Assembly: GCA_046290495.1 (NCBI GenBank)
Contig: JBKAGT010000001.1
Span: 180,941 to 244,940, forward strand
Reading direction: 5' to 3'
Length of the DNA: 64,000 nt
Source: PGYR01 sp046290495
Lineage (GTDB): Bacteria; Bacteroidota; Ignavibacteria; Kapaibacteriales; UBA2268
The notes under the pieces are model-generated. The model ran no database searches. It was not told the DNA's origin and worked only from the letters and a program-made list of their open reading frames with translations. Shown here piece by piece: positions 34,900 through 43,514 of the stretch. Every line of letters starts with the position of its first letter. Positions within the stretch are counted from its first letter, which is position 1. Position numbers and translations under genes: made by a program.

Positions 34900-35876
34900 T
34901 ATAAATAACTCAAAATATTTTCTTGATTGACGGAGACAATTCCTGGTTCCTCGCAAACATATCCAGCGGCAATGTTTGCTATTATCGCTGCTTCTTTCAT
35001 TGTTGCATTTGCAGAACAGCATGCAGCAAAAGTGGCTATTACTGTATCGCCTGCACCAGATACATCGGAAACAAGTCTCACTTTTGTGTCTATGTGGTGA
35101 GTTGAACCATCTTCCTCGAAGAGCATCATCCCTTTATTACCAAGCGTTAGAAGCACATTCTTACAACCCAATACGTTTTTTAGTTTGGCACCCGCTACAT
35201 TCACATCGTCAATTGATTTTATAGGCATATCCATAGCTTGAGCAGCTTCTTTTTGGTTTGGTTTCAACACAGTAACCCCTTTGTAATTCAGGAAGTTATC
35301 AAACTTTGGGTCAATGTAAGTTGGTATATTTTTACTCTCAGCAAAAGCTAATACTTTTTCGATTAATTTGGCAGAGATTGCTCCTTTATCATAATCACCG
35401 AATATAATACCAGACAGGTTACTAGCTGATTCCAAAGATTTTATTATATGATCTTCACCACTACTGTCTATAGTGTTTCTAACTTCTCTATCCAGTCTAA
35501 CTATTTGCTGGTTATTACCAATTATTCTTGTTTTCACGGTAGTTGGTCTGCCCTTGTCTTTGTACAAACCAGATGGGTCTATCCCTTTTTCCTTACATAT
35601 TGATTCGAACATTTCGCCGCTATTATCATCGCCTATTATACCGCAAAGTAAGGCATTCACACCCAAAGAGCATAGATTGGAAGCTACATTTGCAGCTCCG
35701 CCAAGATGAAATGTTTCGTGCTCCAAGTCAATTACAGGGACAGGTGCTTCGGGTGAAACACGAGTTACATTACCCCAGAAGTATCGGTCTAGCATAATAT
35801 CACCTATTACTGCTACATTCTTACCTGAAAATGAATCGAATATTTCTTGTACCCTACTTTTTTCTATATTATTCAT
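34899..35876 (-). CDS. hldA: D-glycero-beta-D-manno-heptose-7-phosphate kinase (HldA/RfaE1)
   Basis: A 325-residue PfkB/ribokinase-fold enzyme of ADP-heptose synthesis. Residues 18-60 hold VAVIGDIMLDRYFWG and SPEAPVPVIDLE, with HLGGAANVASNL as the first PfkB signature. The C-terminal signature DVSGAGDTVIATFAA carries the catalytic Asp in GAGD. The length fits the kinase half of E. coli HldE. It is coupled to rfbD upstream by an ATGA overlap and to hldC downstream by a TAATG overlap. Part of the purK-to-DUF2141 operon. Confidence 0.95.
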   Translation of the reverse strand: MNNIEKSRVQEIFDSFSGKNVAVIGDIMLDRYFWGNVTRVSPEAPVPVIDLEHETFHLGGAANVASNLCSLGVNALLCGIIGDDNSGEMFESICKEKGIDPSGLYKDKGRPTTVKTRIIGNNQQIVRLDREVRNTIDSSGEDHIIKSLESASNLSGIIFGDYDKGAISAKLIEKVLAFAESKNIPTYIDPKFDNFLNYKGVTVLKPNQKEAAQAMDMPIKSIDDVNVAGAKLKNVLGCKNVLLTLGNKGMMLFEEDGSTHHIDTKVRLVSDVSGAGDTVIATFAACCSANATMKEAAIIANIAAGYVCEEPGIVSVNQENILSYL

Positions 35877-36787
35877 TTCTTGTCCTTATTTAACTGATGC
35901 TTCAGATTAATTAATCCTGTTTCTAAATCTGAAAATGTCATGTTCAAACTTGTTTCTGCTTTCAAATTTGTTAGCCCTCCTCTTTCTGGTCTAACAGCTT
36001 TCTGTTTTAGCTTGGCAGATGGTATTCTAGTAATCAAATTGCTGTCAAAATTGAATATTTCTGCTATTTTCATAGCTATTTCATATCTATTATAGTATCC
36101 ACGACCTGCAAAATTAACTAAACCTCTTTGATCTTTCTCAATTATTCTGTGTATTCCTTTTGCAATATCATCCGTCAAAGTAGGATTACACCATTGTCCG
36201 TCTATAATATTTAGCTTTTTACCTGCTTCTAGTGAATTTACCACCCAGCGTATGAAGTCCATCTTATTATATGAGCTATTTCCATAAACCACATTCGTCC
36301 TTACTATTGACCAATTTTCACCGCCCTCTATTCTTACTGCATTTTCACCAGCAAGTTTAGACTTACCATAATAGCTTAGTGGGTCTGGAATAGCATCCTC
36401 TGTGTATGGTCCTTCTTTACCATTAAAAATATAGTCCGTAGAGAAAGTAATCAGATGAAAATCATATTTATTTGAGAATATAGCTAGGGATTCTGCCAAA
36501 ATAGCATTCAACTCCATTGCTAACTTCTTATTCTCTTCGCAACCATCGACATCTGTCATAGCAGCTGTATTGATAACTATATCTGGATTCTCATCCTCTA
36601 ATATAAAATTTAACGTCTTTTTGTGCCTTATGTCAAAAGTATAAACGGCATCTTGCTTCCTTTTGTTCAGATATTCCGAACCGGAAGAAAACAAAACAAG
36701 ATTATAATCTGTTTCACGGCATAGGTATTTGTAAGTAGCTTCTGCTACTTTTCCTGTTGCTCCCGTTATTACTACTTTTTTACTAAT
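35873..36787 (-). CDS. rfbD: dTDP-4-dehydrorhamnose reductase-like protein (RfbD family), probable AUU start
   Basis: An extended-SDR reductase of nucleotide sugars. About 304 residues if started at ATT 36787. The N-terminal nucleotide-binding motif VVITGATGKVAEATYKYL is encoded between 36787 and 36694, where no ATG, GTG or TTG is in frame. An in-frame TAG lies four codons upstream. A Shine-Dalgarno AGAGG (36794-36798) sits 6 nt before ATT. Starting at TTG 36694 would lose the Rossmann loop. Further motifs: DIVINTAAMTDVDGCEEN, LITFSTDYIFNG, YYGKSKLAGE (catalytic YxxxK) and IVRTNVVYGN. It lies 31 nt after mnmG, across a parS site. Confidence 0.85.
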   Translation of the reverse strand: MSKKVVITGATGKVAEATYKYLCRETDYNLVLFSSGSEYLNKRKQDAVYTFDIRHKKTLNFILEDENPDIVINTAAMTDVDGCEENKKLAMELNAILAESLAIFSNKYDFHLITFSTDYIFNGKEGPYTEDAIPDPLSYYGKSKLAGENAVRIEGGENWSIVRTNVVYGNSSYNKMDFIRWVVNSLEAGKKLNIIDGQWCNPTLTDDIAKGIHRIIEKDQRGLVNFAGRGYYNRYEIAMKIAEIFNFDSNLITRIPSAKLKQKAVRPERGGLTNLKAETSLNMTFSDLETGLINLKHQLNKDKK

Positions 36788-36800
36788 GGACGACCTCTAA

Positions 36801-36816
36801 TGTTTCACGTGAAACA
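36801..36816. promoter_or_regulatory. parS: parS centromere site (ParB binding)
   Basis: TGTTTCACGTGAAACA, a perfect 16-bp palindrome identical to the parS consensus of chromosomal ParABS systems. It sits in the 31-nt gap between mnmG and the rfbD-like gene. A second identical copy lies at 38697. parS sites normally mark the origin-proximal part of a chromosome. Confidence 0.93.
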
Positions 36817-36818
36817 TT

Positions 36819-38684
36819 CTACGATTTTAAATAGACTGTTAGAATAGAAATATCTGTAGCAGATATACCAGAAATACGTGACGCTTGACCTAGCGAACCT
36901 GGCTTTATCTTGCTTAGTTTCTCAATTGCTTCGGTAGAAAGAGAATTAATCTTGCTATAGTCAGTATCTTCTGGAATCATTTTATTCTCATTTTTGAGGA
37001 AGTGTTCTATCTCCTTCATCTGCCTTTTTATGTATCCTTCGTACTTGATTTCAGTTTCTAACTGATGTGCAAGTTTTTCGTCATTTCTAACCTTCTCTAA
37101 TATCTTGCTTCTTTTCTCCATACTGTTTAGCAATGGTCTAAGCTTTGTGCGAGAACGCTTTGTCAGCTGGTATATGTCTGTTGAATAGGATATCTCACTC
37201 TCCTTAGCACTTTGCAGGTAGTCGTTAACTTCATTAGGCGTAACTTTATTCTTAGTAGTAGCCTTGTACGCTTCATCTAAAGTCTTTTCTGTCTCCTCTA
37301 CCTGACGTAATCTTTCATCTGATACTAGTCCTACCCTGTGCCCATGCTTAGCTAAGCGTCTTTCAGCATTGTCTTGCCTTAGTAGTAAGCGGTATTCGGC
37401 GAGAGAAGTGAATATTCTATATGGTTCATTCGTACTCTTATTTACCAAATCGTCTATAAGGACACCGATATATGCCTCAGAGCGTTTAAGGACAAGCGGC
37501 TCTTCACCCTTAATCTTAAGACCAGCGTTGACACCAGCCATAAACCCTTGCACTGCGGCTTCCTCGTACCCGCTAGTACCATTGATTTGACCAGCAAAGT
37601 ACAATCCATTGACTGCCTTAGTTTCTAATGTGAAACGTAATTGGTATGGGAAGAAGAAATCATACTCAACCGCATAGCCCGGAACAGTTATCTCTGCCTT
37701 CTCCAGCCCTGGTATTGTTACAATTGCTCGTTTCTGAATATCAAGCGGAAGACTAGTAGAATACCCATTGACGTAGATAGAGTCTATGTTCAAACCCTCT
37801 GGCTCTAGCAGTATCTTATGGCTCTTTCTTTCCGCAAAACGAAATATCTTATCTTCTATAGATGGACAGTATCTGGGCCCTGCACCTGTTAGTCGGCCAG
37901 AGAACATAGGCGAATCGTCAAACCCTTCTTCCAATATGCTGTGTGTCGTCTCATTGGTCTCTGTTTGATAGCAAACCATTACGTTTCTTACTGTACTAGT
38001 TCTGTGTGAGAATGGGCGTGGTATCATGTCTATATCAGCTACTCTGACCTTGCTATAATCTATGCTCTTCTCTGCTATTCTTGGTGGTGTACCTGTCTTT
38101 AACCTACCTCGCTCAAAGCCATAGTAATTCAGCATGTCAGAGATTTTATCAGCAGTATCTTCTCCTATTCTACCACCCTTAGTCTGCTCCAATCCTGTAT
38201 GCATAACTGCTTTCAGGAAAGTACCTGCGCAAAGCACTACTGCCTTAGTCTTCAGGGTCTCTCCCTCAGCTGTTTTAAGTCCCACGACAGTATCATTCTC
38301 TATTAGTATCTCTGTTGCCTTTGCCTTAATCATAGTTAAGTTAGGAGTATTGAAGAGAGTTTCCTTAGCATAAAGCGGATAAAGGTCTTTGTCTATCTGG
38401 CACCGTGGTGACCACACTGCTGGGCCTTTCGAGGTGTTAAGCATTTTGAATGAAATCCCTGCTTTGTCTGCTAGGTATGGCATTTCACCACCCAAAGCAT
38501 CTAGCTCCTTAACCAAATGACCCTTTGCAGAGCCACCAATAGATGGGTTACAAGATGGTTTACCCATATTGTGGAAGCTCATAGTGAGCAACCCAACTTT
38601 GAGTCCCATCTTTGCTGGTGCTATGGCTGCTTCTATACCTGCATGCCCTGCACCAATTACTAATATGTCGAAATTATTGTCCAT
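36819..38684 (-). CDS. mnmG: tRNA uridine-5-carboxymethylaminomethyl modification enzyme MnmG (GidA)
   Basis: 621 residues, normal for the family. With MnmE it installs the cmnm5 group on wobble U34 of tRNAs using FAD, glycine and methylene-THF. The FAD-binding motif is ILVIGAGHAGIEAAIAPAKMG. Then come SCNPSIGGSAKGHLVKELDAL, LKTGTPPRI and the C-terminal GTSGYEEAAVQGFMAGVNA and DNAERRL. The helical MnmE-interaction domain fills the last about 80 residues. Perfect parS sites lie in both flanking gaps. The gidA-parS association is common near replication origins. The gene is in the middle of the purK-to-DUF2141 operon. Confidence 0.97.
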   Translation of the reverse strand: MDNNFDILVIGAGHAGIEAAIAPAKMGLKVGLLTMSFHNMGKPSCNPSIGGSAKGHLVKELDALGGEMPYLADKAGISFKMLNTSKGPAVWSPRCQIDKDLYPLYAKETLFNTPNLTMIKAKATEILIENDTVVGLKTAEGETLKTKAVVLCAGTFLKAVMHTGLEQTKGGRIGEDTADKISDMLNYYGFERGRLKTGTPPRIAEKSIDYSKVRVADIDMIPRPFSHRTSTVRNVMVCYQTETNETTHSILEEGFDDSPMFSGRLTGAGPRYCPSIEDKIFRFAERKSHKILLEPEGLNIDSIYVNGYSTSLPLDIQKRAIVTIPGLEKAEITVPGYAVEYDFFFPYQLRFTLETKAVNGLYFAGQINGTSGYEEAAVQGFMAGVNAGLKIKGEEPLVLKRSEAYIGVLIDDLVNKSTNEPYRIFTSLAEYRLLLRQDNAERRLAKHGHRVGLVSDERLRQVEETEKTLDEAYKATTKNKVTPNEVNDYLQSAKESEISYSTDIYQLTKRSRTKLRPLLNSMEKRSKILEKVRNDEKLAHQLETEIKYEGYIKRQMKEIEHFLKNENKMIPEDTDYSKINSLSTEAIEKLSKIKPGSLGQASRISGISATDISILTVYLKS

Positions 38685-38696
38685 TTTATTCTAATA

Positions 38697-38712
38697 TGTT
38701 TCACGTGAAACA
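38697..38712. promoter_or_regulatory. parS: parS centromere site, second copy
   Basis: TGTTTCACGTGAAACA again, identical over 16 bp to the site at 36801. It lies in the 45-nt gap between the Omp85-like gene and the mnmG start. The distance between the two sites is about 1.9 kb. Confidence 0.93.
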
Positions 38713-38729
38713 TTCATTTTAATTTTTTT

Positions 38730-40352
38730 CTATTGCGAGTCAAATTCGATACCAAACAATTGTGGTAGCTTGTAAATATGATCACGGATTGGAGAGAATA
38801 ATTGGTTGGTTGTAAATATAATACCACCAAATTTCCCATCGTAAAGATTATAAGCCAAATCAACTCTAAATATGCTATTCTCCCCTGTAGTCTTTCTGCT
38901 ATGGAAACGAAAGCCCAAGCCAACAGAATTGTAAAATTGGGCATCCATAATAGGGACTGATTGATTCCAAACAGAACCTACATCATAAAACCCAGCTAGT
39001 TCAAAATCGAATAACCACAAGTCAAGCCCTGTGAAATATCTCAACTCTAAATTCGATAGAAATCTATTATCACCAGCGAATCTATTCGCATCGTAACCAC
39101 GAAGTCCAAAATCATTGTCCAAGATTAGCTGCCTAATAGGTTGCCACCGCCACGCCGTTTGTTGTCTAACAGATGCAGCTAATGTAAACTTATTAGAAAG
39201 CTTATGGAACCCTAATCCCAAAAACTCTTGATATGTATAAAACGCAGTTGCTCCTTGGAATCCCGTACCGGCTGTTAATTGCCCGAAGAGATAGGTGTCG
39301 CCATCATAATAACTCTCTTCTCCTTGGCCACCCAAATAGAGTAGATTGTCTCCTTCTCCCTCTATAGGGAATATTTTACCTAATATTACTCGACCATAAC
39401 CACCAATTACCAAATCTTCCATTCTGAAACTATTTACCTTATCTACTGGTAGAAATTCTTGGCTTAGTGAACTGAATTGAATTAATACCTTACCACTATT
39501 GTCAAATGCTCTTCTGAAAACAGGTAGTCCCCTGTTGGTACTGTTGTATTCGACTAACCCAGTGAAGAAAAGGCGCGTGTCGCTGTTTATTGCTTGCGAA
39601 TAGAAACCCTGTGCTACCCTTTCATGAAATGGCATTAGCAAAAAGGAATCTTGTGCATTGAAATACAGGAAGTCCTTACCAAATGAGTTGTTGAGTCTAA
39701 CTCCGTAAGATAACTCATCTCTAGTATTTCTATAAGGATTAATCAGGTCCAAATATTGATCAGTTCTAAACCTGTTTGCTTGTAAATATGTAAGCATACT
39801 AAGTTCTGATCGAAAAACTCTTGGCATTTCTATTTGTGCTAACCCCTGCCAACCTATATCATTTTCGTTCCTGTAAAGCCCTTCTAATATTACCTTATTA
39901 CCAGTACCGAGCAGATTCTTTTCAGATAACCTTCCACCGTACTCGGATATTCCCCCACCAGTTCCGTAGAGAATAGATGGAGTAAGCGACCAGCGGTCTT
40001 TGGTAACTACGTAAACATCGTAGAAGTCAAAGCCAACGGAATCAAGCTCTATTCTTACTTCTGTGAATAGCCCAGTCATTCTTAGGTTTCTCTCCGTTTC
40101 CAGAAGTATTTGCTCAGTAAGTTCATCTTCTGGCTTGAAGAGTAGTTCATCTTCTATCACATACGGCTTGGTGACAATATGTAGCGAATTCATTATGTCT
40201 TTTAAATACAATGCGTTAGACTCGGTTGAGTCAAATACATTGACATTGTCTATGTAAATATTACCTATTCTAGGCTGTGCAATTGCGCTGTATGTAATTG
40301 CAATACATAGAGTTATAGATATTATAATGATATTTGCGAGCTTGTTTACCAC
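38730..40352 (-). CDS. Omp85/BamA-superfamily outer-membrane protein
   Basis: 540 residues with signal peptide (LANIIIISITLCIAITYSAIA). One or two POTRA-like modules follow (RIGNIYIDNVNVFDSTES, LLETERNLRMTGLFTEVRIELD), then a 16-strand barrel. The barrel begins with LTPSILYGTGGGISEYGGRLSEKNLLGTGN and includes the conserved LRGYDANRFAGDNRFLSNLELRYF strand-turn (LRGY/F motif of Omp85). GFYDVGSVW and GLGFRFH occur near the end. Too short for BamA, so it is closer to TamA/TpsB-like or surface-antigen (D15) proteins. It overlaps purK by 7 nt. Substrate unknown. Confidence 0.85.
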   Translation of the reverse strand: MVNKLANIIIISITLCIAITYSAIAQPRIGNIYIDNVNVFDSTESNALYLKDIMNSLHIVTKPYVIEDELLFKPEDELTEQILLETERNLRMTGLFTEVRIELDSVGFDFYDVYVVTKDRWSLTPSILYGTGGGISEYGGRLSEKNLLGTGNKVILEGLYRNENDIGWQGLAQIEMPRVFRSELSMLTYLQANRFRTDQYLDLINPYRNTRDELSYGVRLNNSFGKDFLYFNAQDSFLLMPFHERVAQGFYSQAINSDTRLFFTGLVEYNSTNRGLPVFRRAFDNSGKVLIQFSSLSQEFLPVDKVNSFRMEDLVIGGYGRVILGKIFPIEGEGDNLLYLGGQGEESYYDGDTYLFGQLTAGTGFQGATAFYTYQEFLGLGFHKLSNKFTLAASVRQQTAWRWQPIRQLILDNDFGLRGYDANRFAGDNRFLSNLELRYFTGLDLWLFDFELAGFYDVGSVWNQSVPIMDAQFYNSVGLGFRFHSRKTTGENSIFRVDLAYNLYDGKFGGIIFTTNQLFSPIRDHIYKLPQLFGIEFDSQ

Positions 40353-41500
40353 TTGAAGTCAGCAGCAGCTTTTTTAGCTATTTTGATTGCATCATCAGTG
40401 TTACTAGCAACAGCAGTAATGTGTCCCATTTTTCTACCAACCCTAGAGTCCGCTTTATCATATAAATGAAGCTTTGCTTTGGATTGTAGCATTTTGTCTG
40501 GTGAAGAAGGAACTCCACTACCATCGCGTTCACCCAATAAGTTAATCATACAAGCAGCGCCAGTTATTAGCTCCGTGCTACCTAATGGTAATCCGTTGAT
40601 TGCTCTGATTGCATTTTCATATTGCGATGTATAGCAACCTTCTATAGTGTAGTGGCCAGAGTTGTGAGGACGAGGAGCAATCTCATTGACTAATACTTCC
40701 CCATCTTCAGTTAGGAATAATTCAATACCGAATACTCCCACACCGTCTATTGCCTTAACGCAAGCTAGTGCAGCTTGTTGTGCAGTTTCAGCAACCGAGT
40801 TATCTACCTCTGCAGGTGCTATAATCTGGTGACAAATGTGATCACGCTGTATGGTCTCTACGCAAGGGTAGATCGCTGTCTCGCCATTCTTGCTTCGAGC
40901 TACCATAACGGCAAGCTCCTTTGTGAAGTTAACGAAAGATTCAGCCAAAAGACCCGATTTGTTATTCTTAGTCAGGTTATTGTATGCCTTCTCTATCTCT
41001 CCCTCACTACGAACTGTCTCATTGCCATACCCATCATATCCATATTTTCTTGCTTTTAGAACAAAAGGATATCCGAACTGCTCACCAAACTTTTTGCAGT
41101 CTTCAATGTTATCCATTTTATTATAATTTGGAAGCTTCAATCCAGCTTCAGCGAAAGTGTTTTTCTGGATGAATTTGTCTTGGATCAACTTCAAAGTTTT
41201 AGAAGAAGGATAAACAGGCTTGCTTTCCTCTATGTATTCCAAAATCTCTGGGTCGATAAATTCATTTTCCAGAGTGATGACATCACAAGAGTCAACAAAT
41301 TTGTCCAATCTTTCTCGGTTGTTGCCTGAGCCAGAAAAATCGAACTTTGTCATGAAAGTAGCAGGGCTACCAGGTTTGTCCTCGATAGTAGCAAAGCGAA
41401 GACCTAAGCGATAGGCATCGTTTGCTAACATTTTTGCAAGTTGACCTGCACCCAAAACACCAATTATAAGCGAACCATTGTCTATTTTTGATTGTAACAT
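40346..41500 (-). CDS. purK: 5-(carboxyamino)imidazole ribonucleotide synthase PurK
   Basis: A 384-residue ATP-grasp enzyme of purine synthesis that converts AIR, bicarbonate and ATP to N5-CAIR. The pre-ATP-grasp domain opens LIIGVLGAGQLAKMLANDAY. Next are DVITLENEFIDPEILEYIEE, FVLKARKYGYDGYGNETV (ATP lid and Lys), and the C-terminal metal-binding VLVNEIAPRPHNSGHYTIEGC. PurE is not in the window. First gene of the minus-strand operon that ends with DUF2141. Its promoter is likely in 41501-41640, the divergent gap to the HNH gene. Confidence 0.96.
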   Translation of the reverse strand: MLQSKIDNGSLIIGVLGAGQLAKMLANDAYRLGLRFATIEDKPGSPATFMTKFDFSGSGNNRERLDKFVDSCDVITLENEFIDPEILEYIEESKPVYPSSKTLKLIQDKFIQKNTFAEAGLKLPNYNKMDNIEDCKKFGEQFGYPFVLKARKYGYDGYGNETVRSEGEIEKAYNNLTKNNKSGLLAESFVNFTKELAVMVARSKNGETAIYPCVETIQRDHICHQIIAPAEVDNSVAETAQQAALACVKAIDGVGVFGIELFLTEDGEVLVNEIAPRPHNSGHYTIEGCYTSQYENAIRAINGLPLGSTELITGAACMINLLGERDGSGVPSSPDKMLQSKAKLHLYDKADSRVGRKMGHITAVASNTDDAIKIAKKAAADFKW

Positions 41501-41642
41501 TTGAAAACTTTATTTGTTTCTTAAGTAAATATTTGTAGCAAATTTAAGATAATTTACTAACTTAGATAAATTTTTAGCAGGATAAATACATTCATTAACT
41601 AATAACAAATGGTGATTTGCCTTCAGTATCTATCGAAATACT

Positions 41643-42155
41643 ATTAATGACGTACTAAGCGGCCGAGTATTAGTACTAAACCAAAGTTATGAGCCGCTAA
41701 CTATATGCACTCCCAAGCGGGCAATGTTGCTCTTGTTCATGAGCAAAGCAGAGCTAATAGAAAAAGAGAGCGGGAAATACATCCGCTCAGTCAGTCAATC
41801 GTTCGACTTTCCAAGCGTTATTCGCTTACTCGAATACCACAGAATAAGCTACAAACAAGTGGAGCTAAGCAAAAAGAATATATTCCGGCGAGACGGCCGA
41901 CGATGCCAGTATTGCGGTACAACAAAAGGAAAGATAACGATAGACCACATAATACCAAAATCACGCGGTGGAAAGGAGAGTTGGGAGAACTTAACGACTG
42001 CCTGCTTCAGCTGCAATAATGTAAAAGGGAACCGAACACCTAGCGAAGCAAAGATGCCACTGCTATCCAGACCGCAAGAACCAAACTATGTAATCTACCT
42101 AAACCAAAAGATAGGCAATCCAAAGGTAGAGTGGAAGCAGTTTTTGTATTGTTGA
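41643..42155 (+). CDS. HNH endonuclease, probable AUU start
   Basis: 170 residues if started at ATT 41643. The family N-terminus (RVLVLNQSYEPLTIC) is encoded upstream of the first in-frame ATG (41724). Only ATT 41643 or ATC lies between an in-frame TGA (41613) and that segment. No clear Shine-Dalgarno is seen. From the ATT start the zinc-binding Cys pairs are at 88/91 (CQYCG) and 121/124 (CFSC). The HNH core is IDHIIPKSRGGKESWENL, with His102 and Asn125 region NNVKGN. This is the stand-alone HNH type common in FCB bacteria and cyanobacteria, not an intron-borne homing enzyme. Substrate unknown. Confidence 0.85.
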   Translation: MNDVLSGRVLVLNQSYEPLTICTPKRAMLLLFMSKAELIEKESGKYIRSVSQSFDFPSVIRLLEYHRISYKQVELSKKNIFRRDGRRCQYCGTTKGKITIDHIIPKSRGGKESWENLTTACFSCNNVKGNRTPSEAKMPLLSRPQEPNYVIYLNQKIGNPKVEWKQFLYC

Positions 42156-42175
42156 TGGGTGTAACAGGAGACGAA

Positions 42176-43474
42176 ATGAAGAGATTAATAATACTACTAA
42201 TATTAACAGCTAATATGCTAGCATTTGCAGAAGAACCCGAATACTTGTGGTTCAAATGGACTGATAGTAATATTCAAAATGTAGACTTCACTTTAGATGA
42301 TGAATTTATTATAGTCTGGAATGACAACTTAGAGTTTTGGGGGGTGACTTCTAGCGAGCGTGAGTTCTTTTTACCAACAGAGTCAGCAGGTGATTATAAC
42401 TATAACTATAGCCACCTATTATTTTCTCAAGACAGCACTCCGAAGTTATTGGACTGGCAAAGTAGAGAGACCATAGATGGTTTTAAAAAAGAGGAGTATA
42501 AGATTGGTAAAATTAGAACAGCTAAGTCAAAGAATGAATTTATGGCTCAATCTGTTCAAGATTCGAATGTTTTTTTCTTCTGGAATATAGATGAAATGAA
42601 AAAGGTTGATAGCCTAACTATTCCCACTGTTTTTAAAAAAAATAATAATATTTGGAAACGTAAGATATGGGACTATGATTATGCTGGAGATAATGACGAG
42701 TTTTTATATTTAGTTCTGAGCGATAACAATAACATCATCGAACCTGTTTACCCACCTTATCAATTTCAAGATTTCTTCGTCCATATTTATAATTTAGATA
42801 CTGATAAACAAGTTGATTCAGTTTATTTATTTACGAATTCCCGCAATCATTATGGTGGACTGATGAAACTTATAACTTTAGATGACAGAAACATAATTGC
42901 AATGAACATAAAGCAAGGATTTATTAGTTATTATGATGTTGAGACTAATAGGTTTATAGATGAGTACAGATATACTCAATCTACAGGAGAAATAAATGAT
43001 ATAGAATTTCTAGACAATGGTGAAAAATTAGCAATTGCAGATGGGGGTTTTTTTAAAATCGTGGATTTGGAGAAAAATGAAATATTGCAAGAATATAATT
43101 ATGGGATTGAGCTAGTTAAGTTATCTTATAATTCTGATATATTTACATTAGGTGGAAGAGAGGCATTAACACTTAGAAGGAAGAGTTGGGTTATGTCATC
43201 AGTAGAAAATAAGGGATTAATTTTCATATTATCCCTCTCCCCCAACCCTGCTGATAGCCGCATATCCATCAACTTTGGTGCGGAAATAGGTAGTAGCTAT
43301 GGTTTGAGTCTTATTGATTTATCTGGAAACGAAGTTGGCAGAATAGACAGCGGAATAATTGATACAGAGCAATATACTATTGACTATGACATTTCGCAGT
43401 TGCCAGCTGGGGTGTATTTTGTCAGACTTGAATTAGCTGGCAAAGTGATTACTAGAAAATTTGTGAAGGAGTGA
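42176..43474 (+). CDS. T9SS-sorted propeller-like secreted protein
   Basis: 432 residues from ATG 42176, which has AGGAG just upstream and begins the signal peptide MKRLIILLILTANMLAFA. The earlier in-frame ATG overlaps the HNH gene. The body has WD-like segments (LVLSDNNNIIEPVY, IEFLDNGEKLAIADGGFFKIVDLEKNE) and would make a single propeller. The last about 80 residues are a type A sorting domain: LSPNPADSRISINFG, LIDLSGNEVGRI, LPAGVYFVRLEL and the end ITRKFVKE, as in the genes at 1938 and 4056. Exported through T9SS. Role unknown. Confidence 0.82.
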   Translation: MKRLIILLILTANMLAFAEEPEYLWFKWTDSNIQNVDFTLDDEFIIVWNDNLEFWGVTSSEREFFLPTESAGDYNYNYSHLLFSQDSTPKLLDWQSRETIDGFKKEEYKIGKIRTAKSKNEFMAQSVQDSNVFFFWNIDEMKKVDSLTIPTVFKKNNNIWKRKIWDYDYAGDNDEFLYLVLSDNNNIIEPVYPPYQFQDFFVHIYNLDTDKQVDSVYLFTNSRNHYGGLMKLITLDDRNIIAMNIKQGFISYYDVETNRFIDEYRYTQSTGEINDIEFLDNGEKLAIADGGFFKIVDLEKNEILQEYNYGIELVKLSYNSDIFTLGGREALTLRRKSWVMSSVENKGLIFILSLSPNPADSRISINFGAEIGSSYGLSLIDLSGNEVGRIDSGIIDTEQYTIDYDISQLPAGVYFVRLELAGKVITRKFVKE

Positions 43475-43514
43475 GTGGGTATGATAAAATTAATAAACTT
43501 TAATAGGTGACAAT

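Noticed and set aside
34900..35022. Upstream extension of hldC (41 codons)
   Set aside because: It overlaps hldA in another frame, is Cys/Arg-rich and unlike the family; ATG 34899 coupled by TAATG is the natural start.
41643..42155. HNH gene as an intron- or IS-borne homing endonuclease
   Set aside because: No intron, split host gene or inverted repeats around it; the family is a common stand-alone chromosomal HNH protein.
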